Origin: Verrucomicrobiota bacterium | GTDB taxonomy: Bacteria > Auribacterota > JABMQX01 > JAFGEW01 | Direction: 5' to 3' | NCBI GenBank assembly: GCA_016931415.1 | Contig: JAFGEW010000074.1 | Location: forward strand, 18,370 to 82,369 | Length of the DNA: 64,000 nt | Shown: piece by piece, positions 16,841 through 25,700 of the stretch | Layout of the letters: each line of letters starts with the position of its first letter | How positions within the stretch are numbered: position 1 is the first letter of the stretch | The notes under the pieces: generated by a model | Database searches by the model: none | Told to the model about the DNA's origin: nothing | Seen by the model: the letters and a program-made list of their open reading frames with translations, nothing else | Made by a program: the position numbers and the translations under genes

Positions 16841-17141
16841 ATAAGCGCAAGTCGTGTTGCCGTGCACCGAATCAATCAACAGGTCAAAGCCGGTCGGTTT
16901 TTGACGTGCCGATTCGCATCGTCCGCTGCGTATCAGGCCGAAGGATCTGGCACCGGCGTGTTATCGCGCAGATGCTCGATGCCCGCAGTATGAACGCAGA
17001 GCCGTGCATGTCTCGGATTGACCCCTCATGGAACGTGAACAGCACGTTACGTTGCGATGCGTGCGTCGGAATTGGTCATCGACCGACTCCACATCCAGTG
17101 CGTGCAACGACGGCCTATTGGCGGGTACCTTCTCCGGTCCA
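16841..17141. other. Intergenic stretch without a recognisable gene
   Basis: About 300 bases between the pseudogene fragment and the end of the lipoprotein gene. Open frames here are short, lack ribosome-binding sites and show no family resemblance. It may hold further decayed sequence of the lost giant gene, but I could not align any of it. No terminator with a U-tract is seen for either flanking gene. Confidence 0.5.
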
Positions 17142-17612
17142 TCAATACTGCACGACGAGGTCCTCGGCGCGGAAGTCTCCAATGACCACCGTGACTTTGT
17201 TCCCGGACGCCACCATGCCGCCGGGATTGGCGAAGATGGCGAAGTACACGCGGCCAACCGTCGGCACTTGTGTCGTCTGACGCAACGGGCCGACTTTGGG
17301 CGAACTCGCCAGTCCGAGCTGCGCGCCCGAAGCTTGGTCGATCAGGTACGGCCGGATGCCGGGGCCGCGTGTGAGGAGCGGCGCCGCTTTCTCGGCGTCA
17401 ATGACACGGTAGCGGAAATCGAGCATGTAGCCGCCCGCCGAGCGCCACACGCCGACGATCTCGACGCCCCACGTCTCAGCGAGGGCTTCGTCGGCTGCCC
17501 CCGCGCGGTCCAGCTCTCCGTCGGGGGACATCTGCGCCTCATCGGTCCGCGGATACTGGGCGCATCCGGCCAAGAAAACAGCACAGACCATGAGAAATGC
17601 CATGCGGTTCAT
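17142..17612 (-). CDS. Small lipoprotein ending the multicopper-oxidase locus
   Basis: A 156-aa lipoprotein with a type II signal peptide (MNRMAFLMVCAVFLAGC, lipobox LAGC with Cys17), so it is expected to be anchored in a membrane facing the periplasm or the surface. The mature part contains AETWGVEIVGVWRSAGGYML, DFRYRVIDAEKAAPLL, LIDQASGAQLGLASSP and VYFAIFANPGGMVASGNKVT. This looks like a small beta-rich domain; the segment with FRYRVxDxxKA seems conserved in lipoproteins that accompany metal oxidases or respiratory genes, but I do not recognise a named family. Its ATG overlaps the stop of the truncated MCO paralogue by four bases, so it is co-translated as the last of six genes. Confidence 0.8.
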   Translation of the reverse strand: MNRMAFLMVCAVFLAGCAQYPRTDEAQMSPDGELDRAGAADEALAETWGVEIVGVWRSAGGYMLDFRYRVIDAEKAAPLLTRGPGIRPYLIDQASGAQLGLASSPKVGPLRQTTQVPTVGRVYFAIFANPGGMVASGNKVTVVIGDFRAEDLVVQY

Positions 17613-17998
17613 CGCGCTGAGTCTCCTGCAGTGTCTGGATCCACATACGATGCGTCCATCGCGAGACGGGTGCGCGCGGAGCCAGGCGCCGCTGTTGATA
17701 CAACCACAGGTTCTGTAGCGAGCTTGGCCAGTACGGCGCGGGCGGTCTGGGCTTCCTGGCGGACCCGGAGAAACATCAGTATGCCGCCAGGCGGCACGCT
17801 CAGCGTCGGGCCGGACATCGTTACGGCTCCGCCATCGACCGCGAAACCCCGCACCGGAACGTCACGTCCATCTGGCATGTGGAGAACGGACTGCTCAGCC
17901 CTCAGATGGTACTCAATGGCTGCCGCCGGGCAGACGGCCAAGGCTACGCCGACTGGAGCGAGTGCCCAAGCGGTCCAGGCCGGTCTGTGCCGAATCAT
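17609..17998 (-). CDS. Truncated/chimeric paralogue of the adjacent MCO-like protein
   Basis: The first 70 residues of this 129-aa protein are a close copy of the N-terminus of the gene at 18093-19979: signal peptide ending PAAAIEYHLRAE, then LHMPDGRDVPVRGFAVDGGAVT and GPTLSVP. After that the cupredoxin fold is lost and the chain continues with GGILMFLRVRQEAQTARAVL and an Ala/Thr-rich tail. It cannot bind copper in the MCO manner. The start ATG 17998 is set by analogy with the paralogue, which has the same leader and the same GGGAG-type site. The last codons overlap the lipoprotein start, suggesting it is still translated. It could be a decaying duplicate or a small secreted protein with a new tail. 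Confidence 0.65.
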   Translation of the reverse strand: MIRHRPAWTAWALAPVGVALAVCPAAAIEYHLRAEQSVLHMPDGRDVPVRGFAVDGGAVTMSGPTLSVPPGGILMFLRVRQEAQTARAVLAKLATEPVVVSTAAPGSARTRLAMDASYVDPDTAGDSAR

Positions 17999-18045
17999 CG
18001 TCGTCTCTCCCGTCCCGCGTGACATCTCCGCCATCAATCCATGGG
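17820..18045. repeat. Tandem duplication copy (with 19800-20026)
   Basis: The 5' untranslated leader, start site, signal peptide and first beta strands of the MCO-like gene at 19979 are repeated here. Leaders match over about 40 bases around AATCATCGTCGT and CATCTCCGCCATCAAT with only a few differences. The matching copy lies at about 19800-20026. The preserved non-coding leader points to a fairly recent segmental duplication rather than ancient paralogy. Confidence 0.7.
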
Positions 18046-18092
18046 GGACTGGCACTCGACGCGGCACAATGCTCGTCGAGATCCCCCGCTCC

Positions 18093-19979
18093 TCACAGCG
18101 AGTCAGGGGTGCCGGTGCCGACGCGTTTCAGCTTGTCCATGTACCAGATCACGAGCTCACCTGTTGTGCTGTTGCCCAACAGGAAATCGTCCCTGTTGTT
18201 GTTGTTGAAATCGCCGATGCCCCCAACCGCCCAGTCTACCGGGACGGTAACGGGCAGGCCGGTGCCGTTGTCTGTGATGGCACCCGCGTTTTTGCGCACG
18301 AGCCCATTCATAAGCCAGCCGCCAAGCTGTCGGGTGCCCCCCTGATACCAAGCGATATCGCACTTGCCGTCGCCGTCGAGGTCGCCGAGGCCTGCGATAG
18401 TCCAGCCCGAAGCGGGACTGACGTTCCCGATGACGCCGATAGAGCTGATCGAGACCCCGTTCATCAGCCAGATGGCGATGTCGCCGGTCAGCGTGTCCTC
18501 CCAGAGGATGTCGGCTTTGCCGTTGCCGTTGAAGTCGCCCACGCCGCGGATCTGCCACTTCGGATCAACGGACATGAGGACCTGCGTTCGGGCCACCCCC
18601 ACGCCGTTCATGAGCCAGATCGCCACTTGGTTTGTTGCCGTGTTGCGCCAGAGGATATCGGCCCGGCCGCCGCCGTTGAAGTCTCCAACACCCTGGACGC
18701 TCCAAGCGGAGCTGACGACTCGCACGATGCCGGCCGACGAGATGCTTGTGCCATTCATAAGCCAGACGGCGATCTCGTCCGTGTCCGTGTTGCGCCAGAG
18801 GATGTCGCTCTTGCCGTCGTTGCTGAAGTCGTCCACGCCCTGGACCACCCAGCCGGCATCGGGAGTGGCCGGGGTGGCTGCTTGATCAGTCGCGTCCCCC
18901 ACCATGAGCCTGACCCACAGCTCCTGGCTCGCCTCGCGCATCAGGAGGTCGCTGAACCCGTTGGCGTTGAAGTCGCCGAGTCCCTGGATGGTGGGTTTCG
19001 GCTTCTTAGTAATCTCGATATGCGCCAGCATCCCGCCGGGGCCAACCGCTCCGTTCGTCAGATGAAGCGTCCGGTCGTAGACCGCGAAGGTCCCCTCCTC
19101 TTCCGGCTTCATCAACACGTCGGTCGTCTTCATCGCCGGCAGCGTCAGGCTGAACCGCTCCGCAGGATGCTCGCGGGGATACCCGTCCTCAGCCCGCACG
19201 CTCACGTAGTGGCCATAGATGGCCGGCGCATGGCTCTTGAGCCCCGCATTGAGCAGACGCACGAGCGTCCTGCCCGTGGCCCACCCGGCCGGGATCGGGG
19301 TCGCACCCGCCGAGTACGGCTGGCCGTTGACCAGGAAGTACTGTGGGTCGTAGTCAATTGGGCTCGTCACGTCCCCTGCCGGGCCGTAGTCGCCGGCGGC
19401 TACCACGTCGTGCAGATCGGGATCGAGCTCGCTGAAAAAGACCACCACCTCGTTGTCGTACACCACTCCCGGATATGCCGTCTTGGCCGCCGTGTTCTTC
19501 TTGACACAGCCGTACAGACCCATCTGCACCTGGATCGCCGCATGCGTCCCGCTGTGGTAGATGAACGTGCCGGGCCGGAGGCTGCTCCATGTGTAGGCCA
19601 CCTCCGTCGTGTTGGCCGGCTCCGTCTCGTGCGTGAACGACCGCACCCGCCCGTCGTAGGGTCCGCCGACATGTCGCACGGGCGTCATCGCGGCGGTCTG
19701 GCCCGGGATCACGATCGACACGGGCACCGGCAGGTTGTTGGTCAAGTAGATGGTCAGGGTCGGATCGCCCACCGGCACCGTCAGCATCGGGCCGGGCACC
19801 GTCACGTCTCCGCCGTTCAGGGCAAAGCCCCACACCGGCACATCGCGCCCGTCCGGCATATGGACTACGGCTTCCTCGGCCCTCAGGTGGTACTCGATGG
19901 CGGCCGCTGGGCCCGCGACCAGGACCATGCCGGCCATCACAAGTGCCAGGACTTTCCACGTCGCCTTGTATGGAATCAT
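18093..19979 (-). CDS. MCO-like cupredoxin protein with six FG-GAP repeats, copper ligands lost
   Basis: A 628-aa secreted protein: signal peptide 1-27 (MIPYKATWKVLALVMAGMVL), two cupredoxin-like domains to about residue 325, then six FG-GAP/VCBS-type repeats (331-625). The cupredoxin part aligns with the next gene upstream (VPGPMLTVPVGD, SIVIPGQ, GTFIYHSGTHAAIQVQMGLYG, YFLVNGQPYS, RLLNAG). The ligand motifs are gone: the HWHG position reads SIVIPGQ, HCH reads HSG, and the HPFHTHG position reads SHAPAIYGH. It is therefore probably a non-catalytic partner. The repeats (GDFNGNGKADILW, AIWLMNG) form a propeller that often mediates surface binding and calcium contacts. ATG 19979 has a GGGAG site. 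Confidence 0.85.
   Translation of the reverse strand: MIPYKATWKVLALVMAGMVLVAGPAAAIEYHLRAEEAVVHMPDGRDVPVWGFALNGGDVTVPGPMLTVPVGDPTLTIYLTNNLPVPVSIVIPGQTAAMTPVRHVGGPYDGRVRSFTHETEPANTTEVAYTWSSLRPGTFIYHSGTHAAIQVQMGLYGCVKKNTAAKTAYPGVVYDNEVVVFFSELDPDLHDVVAAGDYGPAGDVTSPIDYDPQYFLVNGQPYSAGATPIPAGWATGRTLVRLLNAGLKSHAPAIYGHYVSVRAEDGYPREHPAERFSLTLPAMKTTDVLMKPEEEGTFAVYDRTLHLTNGAVGPGGMLAHIEITKKPKPTIQGLGDFNANGFSDLLMREASQELWVRLMVGDATDQAATPATPDAGWVVQGVDDFSNDGKSDILWRNTDTDEIAVWLMNGTSISSAGIVRVVSSAWSVQGVGDFNGGGRADILWRNTATNQVAIWLMNGVGVARTQVLMSVDPKWQIRGVGDFNGNGKADILWEDTLTGDIAIWLMNGVSISSIGVIGNVSPASGWTIAGLGDLDGDGKCDIAWYQGGTRQLGGWLMNGLVRKNAGAITDNGTGLPVTVPVDWAVGGIGDFNNNNRDDFLLGNSTTGELVIWYMDKLKRVGTGTPDSL
18111..18989 (-). 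repeat. Six tandem FG-GAP/VCBS coding repeats
   Basis: Six units of roughly 48-50 codons repeat within the gene at 18093. Each has the core (V/I)xG(V/L)GDFNxxGxxDILW followed by AIWLMNG(V/T)SI. The four central units are the most alike; the first and last have diverged. The Asp/Asn-rich loop in each is a likely Ca2+ site. Confidence 0.85.
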
Positions 19980-20014
19980 CGTCGTTTCTCCCGTCCCGGG
20001 TAACATCTCCGCCA

Positions 20015-21373
20015 TCAATGCATAGGGATCGGCACCCCCGGTGGGACCACGATGAACATGGTCATCATGCCGCCCGGGAATACGTCGTTGTTGACCATTT
20101 CTTTTTCTTTGTGCGAGTGCCACATGTAGACGAAACCAGCCGTCGGGTTGAACCCGCCCTCGCCGGGCGGCAGGTGGCCTGTGCCGCCGAGATAGGGCGA
20201 GCCGCTGTACATTGTGCCGAGCGTCACGTCCTTGACGTCCGGCATGACCACCGGGAACGGCTTGCCGTGGTCCTCCGCATTCTCTGTCCCGCTCGGGTCC
20301 ATCGGCACGTCGTCGATCACGCCGTTTCCGTTGTGGTCCACGTCCTCGGGACCGGGGAAGTTGCCCAACGGCGGCTCATCCCGGTCCTGTTCGTGGCCGT
20401 AGATGTCCCAGCCGAGGCCCTTGCCCGTCCAGGTGAAGATCGCGTCGAGCGTCCCACCCGGAGACACGGTGATCGTGAAGTGCGACTCGGCCAAGTCGGA
20501 TCCGACCGTCGGGTCCGCGGCGTCGCTGGTCAGGATGCGCGCGTCTCGGGCAATGACCGAGAAGTTGTTCCCGTGCGTGTGAAACGGATGGAAGTCTCGC
20601 CCGGCATTGATGATCCGCAGCAACAGCTTGTCGCCCGGGTGGATCATCGGCATGCAGTTGTACGGTTGCGACGGCAGCAGTGGCCACCCCGCCGGCAGCA
20701 TTGTGTCCGGCGCACACCGCCCGTTGAGGAACCAGTACACGGGGAACCACTCGGTGTTGTCTACCAGGGCCTCCTGGCCGCTCTCGATGAGCCAGTGGAC
20801 CCACGGATCGATCTCGGTCTCGAGGAACAACACCTCATGATCGTAGGAAGTGTCGTCGTGCTCGTAGGCCTTCATCGTCATGGGCCCCGCGTGCTTGACG
20901 AGGATCGCGCCGACCAGCCCCATCTCGACCTGCAGTTCCGGGTTGGTCCCGCTGGAGTACAGATACGTGCCCAGCTCCGATGCGGTGAACTTGTAGGTAA
21001 CCTGGCCGCCGGGCGGCGCCTCCTGCGTGATCAGACCGGTCACGCCGCCGACGAATGTCACGTTATCCTGGCCGGGGAAGACAATCGAGACGTTGCGCCC
21101 CCCGGGTAGATCGTTGACCAATGTGATCTCGACATTCTGACCCTTGGTGAAGACTAGCGTCGGACCGGGGTATTGCATCGGGCCGTCATCCAATGCGTAT
21201 CCCCACATGTAGATGCTGTTTGCCTCCGGCGTGGAGATGTAGCCCTCCTTGGCTGTGAGCGTGACTGTGTTGTCCATCACGCCGGGGATGTCGGCCCACA
21301 GTCGACCGGCGCCGGCCAACAGCAGCAGTGCGACAGCGATGATGCCGACGCTCGTGTGCAGGTATCTCCTCAT
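20015..21373 (-). CDS. Multicopper-oxidase-like protein carrying the second half of the trinuclear site
   Basis: A 452-aa secreted protein (signal peptide to about 27, LLLLAGAGRLWA). Its first cupredoxin domain has lost copper ligands (VSIVFPGQ in place of HWHG, TYLYSSGTNPELQVEMGL in place of the HCH segment). The last domain keeps two HxH pairs: HPFHTHG at 262-268 and WHSH at 418-421, followed by NNDVFPGGMMTMF. The type-1 Cys is a Ser (HSH), so this domain offers type-2/3 ligands but no type-1 copper. A DxNGNGxxD loop (348-354) may bind Ca2+. On its own it cannot complete an MCO active site, but with the gene at 21432 all eight histidines of a trinuclear cluster are available. ATG 21373 follows AAGGAG. 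Confidence 0.85.
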   Translation of the reverse strand: MRRYLHTSVGIIAVALLLLAGAGRLWADIPGVMDNTVTLTAKEGYISTPEANSIYMWGYALDDGPMQYPGPTLVFTKGQNVEITLVNDLPGGRNVSIVFPGQDNVTFVGGVTGLITQEAPPGGQVTYKFTASELGTYLYSSGTNPELQVEMGLVGAILVKHAGPMTMKAYEHDDTSYDHEVLFLETEIDPWVHWLIESGQEALVDNTEWFPVYWFLNGRCAPDTMLPAGWPLLPSQPYNCMPMIHPGDKLLLRIINAGRDFHPFHTHGNNFSVIARDARILTSDAADPTVGSDLAESHFTITVSPGGTLDAIFTWTGKGLGWDIYGHEQDRDEPPLGNFPGPEDVDHNGNGVIDDVPMDPSGTENAEDHGKPFPVVMPDVKDVTLGTMYSGSPYLGGTGHLPPGEGGFNPTAGFVYMWHSHKEKEMVNNDVFPGGMMTMFIVVPPGVPIPMH

Positions 21374-21431
21374 GGCCTTGCTCCTTACTGACTGCCTGAA
21401 ACCTTGCCTGGCTGTCCAGATGGCTCAGTCC

Positions 21432-22658
21432 TCATGGCTCCGTGATTTCGATCTCGGTCATCATGCCGCCATAGTCTTCCTGGTCGTTGGACAGGAACTT
21501 GAGGTTGGTCGTATAGAACAGGTACGTGCCCGGCTCGACGTCCGTGGTGTCCAGCAGCACGTCAGCTGTCTCGCCTCCGCCCAACGTCACCGAGGTGGTC
21601 CAATAGCCCGTGTCTTCTCCGCCCGGGCCGCGAAGCTGCCGCGCCCCCGTGCCGATCACCTTCATCGGAATGCCCAGCGCCGTTACGGTGAAGTACTCGG
21701 TCACCGACAGGTTCGATAGCCGCAGCAGGATCGTCTCGCCCTGCGCCGCCGTGATCTTCGAGTGCAGCTTTTGCGACAGGTGGCCCGTCTCGGAATTGGC
21801 CAGCGGCGCCTCGACGATCGTGTCCGGATACCCGCGGCCGTTGAGCATTGCGTAGCGGTCTCGCATCATGGCGAACGGCAGCGGTTGTACGCTCAAGCTC
21901 GCATCGTGGAAGTCCGGGTCGAACGACCCGAGCTGGATCGCATAGTCCACGTCGTAATAGGTCGAGCCGTCGCCGTCATTGTAGGCGTACGCGTCGCCGG
22001 TGTGATGCACCCACCCGCCACCCAGCGGCGTGTTGTTGGGCAGCATGTCCTGGATGGGGTACACGTACAGGTTCGCCAGCATGCCCATCTGCATGTGCTC
22101 GGTCGCCTCGACGTGGCAGTGGTAGATGTACGTGCCCGGCTCGACCACCTTATAGAAGTAGGTGAACGTCGAGCCCATGTTGATTGAGACCGACGCCTCC
22201 GGCACTCCATCGAAGATCGACGCCGCCTCCGGGAAGCCGTGCCAGTGTACCGTGTGCGGATCGAACAGGTCGGGCCGCATCATCATGCCGACGTTCGTCA
22301 ACGACAGGTAGAACCGGTCGCCCTCGCGCAGCTCGATGGTCGGACCGGGGAACTCGGCGGCGAGCATGCCTTGCATCATGGCCATCTCGTCATACGTGCC
22401 CGTCACGTCCGAGAAGCCGAAGCAGTACATCAGCTTGCCGTCGGCCATGTTGACAAACCCGTCGCCGGCTGCCAGGTGCATGTAGACGTTGTCGTTGTTC
22501 GGGTCGCCGTCGCTGTTGGTATCCACCCCATCGACGTCCGGCGGCTCCTGGACAAACACGGCGGCGCCGGCCGGCCACGCGGCGAACACGACGAGAGCCG
22601 CGATCAACCCGAACGCCCACCCGGCGGGGTTCCCGGGTCTTGTGTTGCGCCTCATCAT
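21432..22658 (-). CDS. Multicopper oxidase with type-1 copper site (HWHG ... HCH)
   Basis: A 408-aa secreted MCO. After the signal peptide (to about 32, WPAGA) the first cupredoxin domain holds a full ligand set: HTVHWHG at 135-141 (type-1 His135, trinuclear His138 and His140) and YHCHVEATEHMQMGM at 179-193 (His180, Cys181, His182, His188 and an axial Met). The second domain (about 215-408) has beta structure but no ligands. MCOs with HWHGFP and YHCHVEATEH-type motifs include large bacterial metal oxidases (MofA/McoA and Geobacter types), which suggests metal oxidation, but the substrate is not readable. It needs another domain with two HxH pairs, found in the next gene. The paired ATG codons at 22658/22655 follow AAGGAG. 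Confidence 0.9.
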   Translation of the reverse strand: MMRRNTRPGNPAGWAFGLIAALVVFAAWPAGAAVFVQEPPDVDGVDTNSDGDPNNDNVYMHLAAGDGFVNMADGKLMYCFGFSDVTGTYDEMAMMQGMLAAEFPGPTIELREGDRFYLSLTNVGMMMRPDLFDPHTVHWHGFPEAASIFDGVPEASVSINMGSTFTYFYKVVEPGTYIYHCHVEATEHMQMGMLANLYVYPIQDMLPNNTPLGGGWVHHTGDAYAYNDGDGSTYYDVDYAIQLGSFDPDFHDASLSVQPLPFAMMRDRYAMLNGRGYPDTIVEAPLANSETGHLSQKLHSKITAAQGETILLRLSNLSVTEYFTVTALGIPMKVIGTGARQLRGPGGEDTGYWTTSVTLGGGETADVLLDTTDVEPGTYLFYTTNLKFLSNDQEDYGGMMTEIEITEP

Positions 22659-22713
22659 GGTCTTCTCCTTTCCAGAAGGACTATTCGTCTCGATCTTGCC
22701 TGTCTCGGATACA

Positions 22714-25700
22714 TCACGGGGCCACGTATTCATCCGCACCCACGTCAACGTCTCCGGCCACACCTGGACGGGCGTCGCCGTCAACGTCGGTGAGCAGATC
22801 GGGGAACTGGCCGAAGCCTTCGGTGTCGACCGCGTCCCTCGCCGGAGACGACTCCAGGATGTGGTAGTCGCCCAGCAGGCCCAGCGGCGCGAAGGTGTCG
22901 ATCACAAGCGCGCCGAAGGCGTTCTCGATCGCCGTCGCCGTGTGCACATTGAAATACTGCTCGACGAGCAGCGGGTCGCTCGTCATGTTGCTCGCGTCAT
23001 AGAAGCCGATGATGGTGCCGTCCGGTGCGCGAGCCGCAAGCTCGCTCAGCACACAGTCCTGCGGCTCGAGCATCTCGGGCGTCAGCGTGTTGTACACACC
23101 GAGGTCCCAGTACAGCACGGCAGGATTCACGGCCAGACCGCCCCAGCCGCCGTTGGCCGCCGCGTCCCAGTAGAAGGAGCGGTTCTGCCACAGGATGTTC
23201 TTGCGCAGCTCGGGATTCGAGAACGTCTGCTCGAAGCCGGCCCCGAAAGCGCCCTGCAAGCCCGTGCTGTGCACATTGGAGGAGATGCCGGCCACCTGTG
23301 GGATCGTACTGGGCAGCGGCTCGTTCTCATTCGCGGCGGGGCCGAACGTGTCCACGCCCGTCCCTGTGCTGTCGTTGCACGCGATCGTGTTGTGGTAGAC
23401 AAACGCCCGCGCCGTATCGTCGAGTGAGATGCCGCCCCCCGCGTCGGCCGCCGAGTTGTTCACGATCAGGTTGTTGAGAATCCAGATCGTGTGCCATTGC
23501 GATGGCGCGCTCGGAAACGCCCTGACGTCCTCCCCGTTGACGAGCAGTGTGCGGATACCGCCGCCATCGTCGCCCGACAAGTTGCCCTGAATCAGGTTCT
23601 TGTCGATGATGACATTGCCCGCGCCCTGCGTCAGCGTGCCGGGCGGCGCGCCGGCCGGGATGAGCTCGCCGGTGACCATGATCCCGCCGCCCTCGTCGAA
23701 GGCCTGATTGTTGAAGATCACGTTGTTGCGGATCTCTCCCTGGCTCAACCCGAAGTGGGCAATCCCACCGCCGTACTGAAGCGAGAAGTTGCCTCCGATC
23801 CAGTTCTCGGTCACTTTGTAGTTGGTGCCGTTGAACAGCGCGATGCCGCCTGCGCCGACGAAGGCGCCGTTGAGGAACACCTCGTTGTGGTGGATGTCCA
23901 TGTCTTCGTTGTGACACGAGTAGTACCCGTCACCGGTCGCGTTGAGCAGCGTCGGCGTGCCGGACCGGATGCCGCCGCCGTAGTTGCCCTGGCAGTTGAT
24001 GAGCCGGTTGTTGCTCAGCTCGACATGCTTAGTGTAGCCGACCGCGTAGATGCCGCCGCCCACAGCGGTCCCCGTGATCGTCAGCCCGTCGACCTGGTAC
24101 GGCGGTTGCGGCACCGGCTTCGGACTCGTGAAGGGCTGGGCATTGCCCAGTATCGTGATGCCCGCGGTCCGATCGCGGAAGTAATCGAGCTGCTGGCCGG
24201 GCAACAGATTGACCTTGCCCGTGTCGAGCAGCCACTGGAGCTTCTCGCCCCATAGATTGTCCTCATCCGGAGGAACCGGCCCGGCCTGGATGCGCGTCGA
24301 GGGCGCGCCCCAGCCCTGGAGCTTCACGGGCTTCCACAGGAACAGGTTCTCCTTGTATGTGCCGGGAGCCACCAGGATGATCTGGCCATTGACCGCGGCA
24401 TCGATGGCCGCCTGGATAGACCCGCCCGCGTTGACCTGGATGGCCGAACCACCGATATGGAGCGTCACGCCGATGCGCGTGCTCACACCCCCCGCGGTCG
24501 TGAGCATCAACTGGCCCGTGGTGCGCCCCGTCGGCACGTCAACCTCGACGATATCGTCGGCCCAGGAGGCAACGGGCAGCGCAACGCCGTCCAGCGTTAC
24601 CGTGCCGGTCTCGTTGCCGAACCCGTAGTCGCGCGGCACCGTCGTCGTGCTGGCCGGATCGTCCGGATCGTAGTCCGGATTCGGCACTTGTATGATACCG
24701 ACCGAGCGGATCATGATCCGCCTGTTGGGCGCCAGCACCGCGGCAATCAGCTTCCTGAGCAACGGTGATGTGGAGACCTTCGTCGTGCGAAGCAGTTGCT
24801 GCAGCACCAGCAAAGGTGGCGTGTTGGGGATGAACGGTCCGCCATTGGGGCCCTGGACCGAGTAGATCACAGGCGTGCCGGTCGGGGGCTCGACGTCGAC
24901 GGGCGTCCGGTTCGCCATGAACGCGCCGATCGGCAACACGGGCGTGTCGAGCCGCGTCGTCTTGCCGGGGAAGAACTCGAACCGGTACGTCGTCCGGCCG
25001 TAGCCGGGGTTGTACCACGGGTCGAACATCGTTTCGCCCGGGTTGTCCGGATCCGGGATCGGCCCCGGATCGTTAAGCGAGATGATGAGCACATTTGGCG
25101 ACACGCCGGTCGGGTTGGGCACACTCACCGTGTAGGTCGAAGGCACCAAGCACGTGTACTTGCCCCACTGATCCGTGTAGACACGAGCGATCTCGTGGCC
25201 CGCGAAGTCCTGGATCGACACCGGCAGGTACGCCAGAGCGAAGTTGGTGCCGAAGCTCGGGCTGGTCGGATCGTTCTCATAGAGCACGTCGTTGGTGACC
25301 CAACCCCAGATCAGCCCGCCCTTCGGCACTTCGGTCAGACAGAAGAAGTCGCACGCGGCGTTCTTGGCCTGACTCAAGAACACCAGCTTGCGGTCCGACT
25401 TCGGCCGCATATCGCTCGCCCACGGCGCCTCGATCATCTGATCGGGAAACAGGGTCAGATACGGTGGGATCGGGTGCAAGTCGCCGACGCAGATCGGCGG
25501 GTCCACGCCGAGTATCGGACCGGCGGCCGCGGCCAGGATGCCCGGCCCACCGCTCTCGTACGGGATGTAGCTGTCGCCGAAGTCGACGTTCTTGTGCTCC
25601 TCGCTCAGTATGAGATAGTGCGGGGGGGGCACGCACTCGACGACGTAGTAGCGCGGAGACGGCAGGCCCTCGACCGGCTCGTCGGTGGGCGGCACGCCCG

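Noticed and set aside
16616..17141. Mobile element as the cause of the rearrangement near the pseudogene
   Set aside because: No transposase, integrase, terminal inverted repeat or target duplication was found.
18111..18989. Regular repeats considered as a CRISPR array or minisatellite
   Set aside because: They are in-frame protein repeats (FG-GAP) with diverged codons and a period of about 48 codons.
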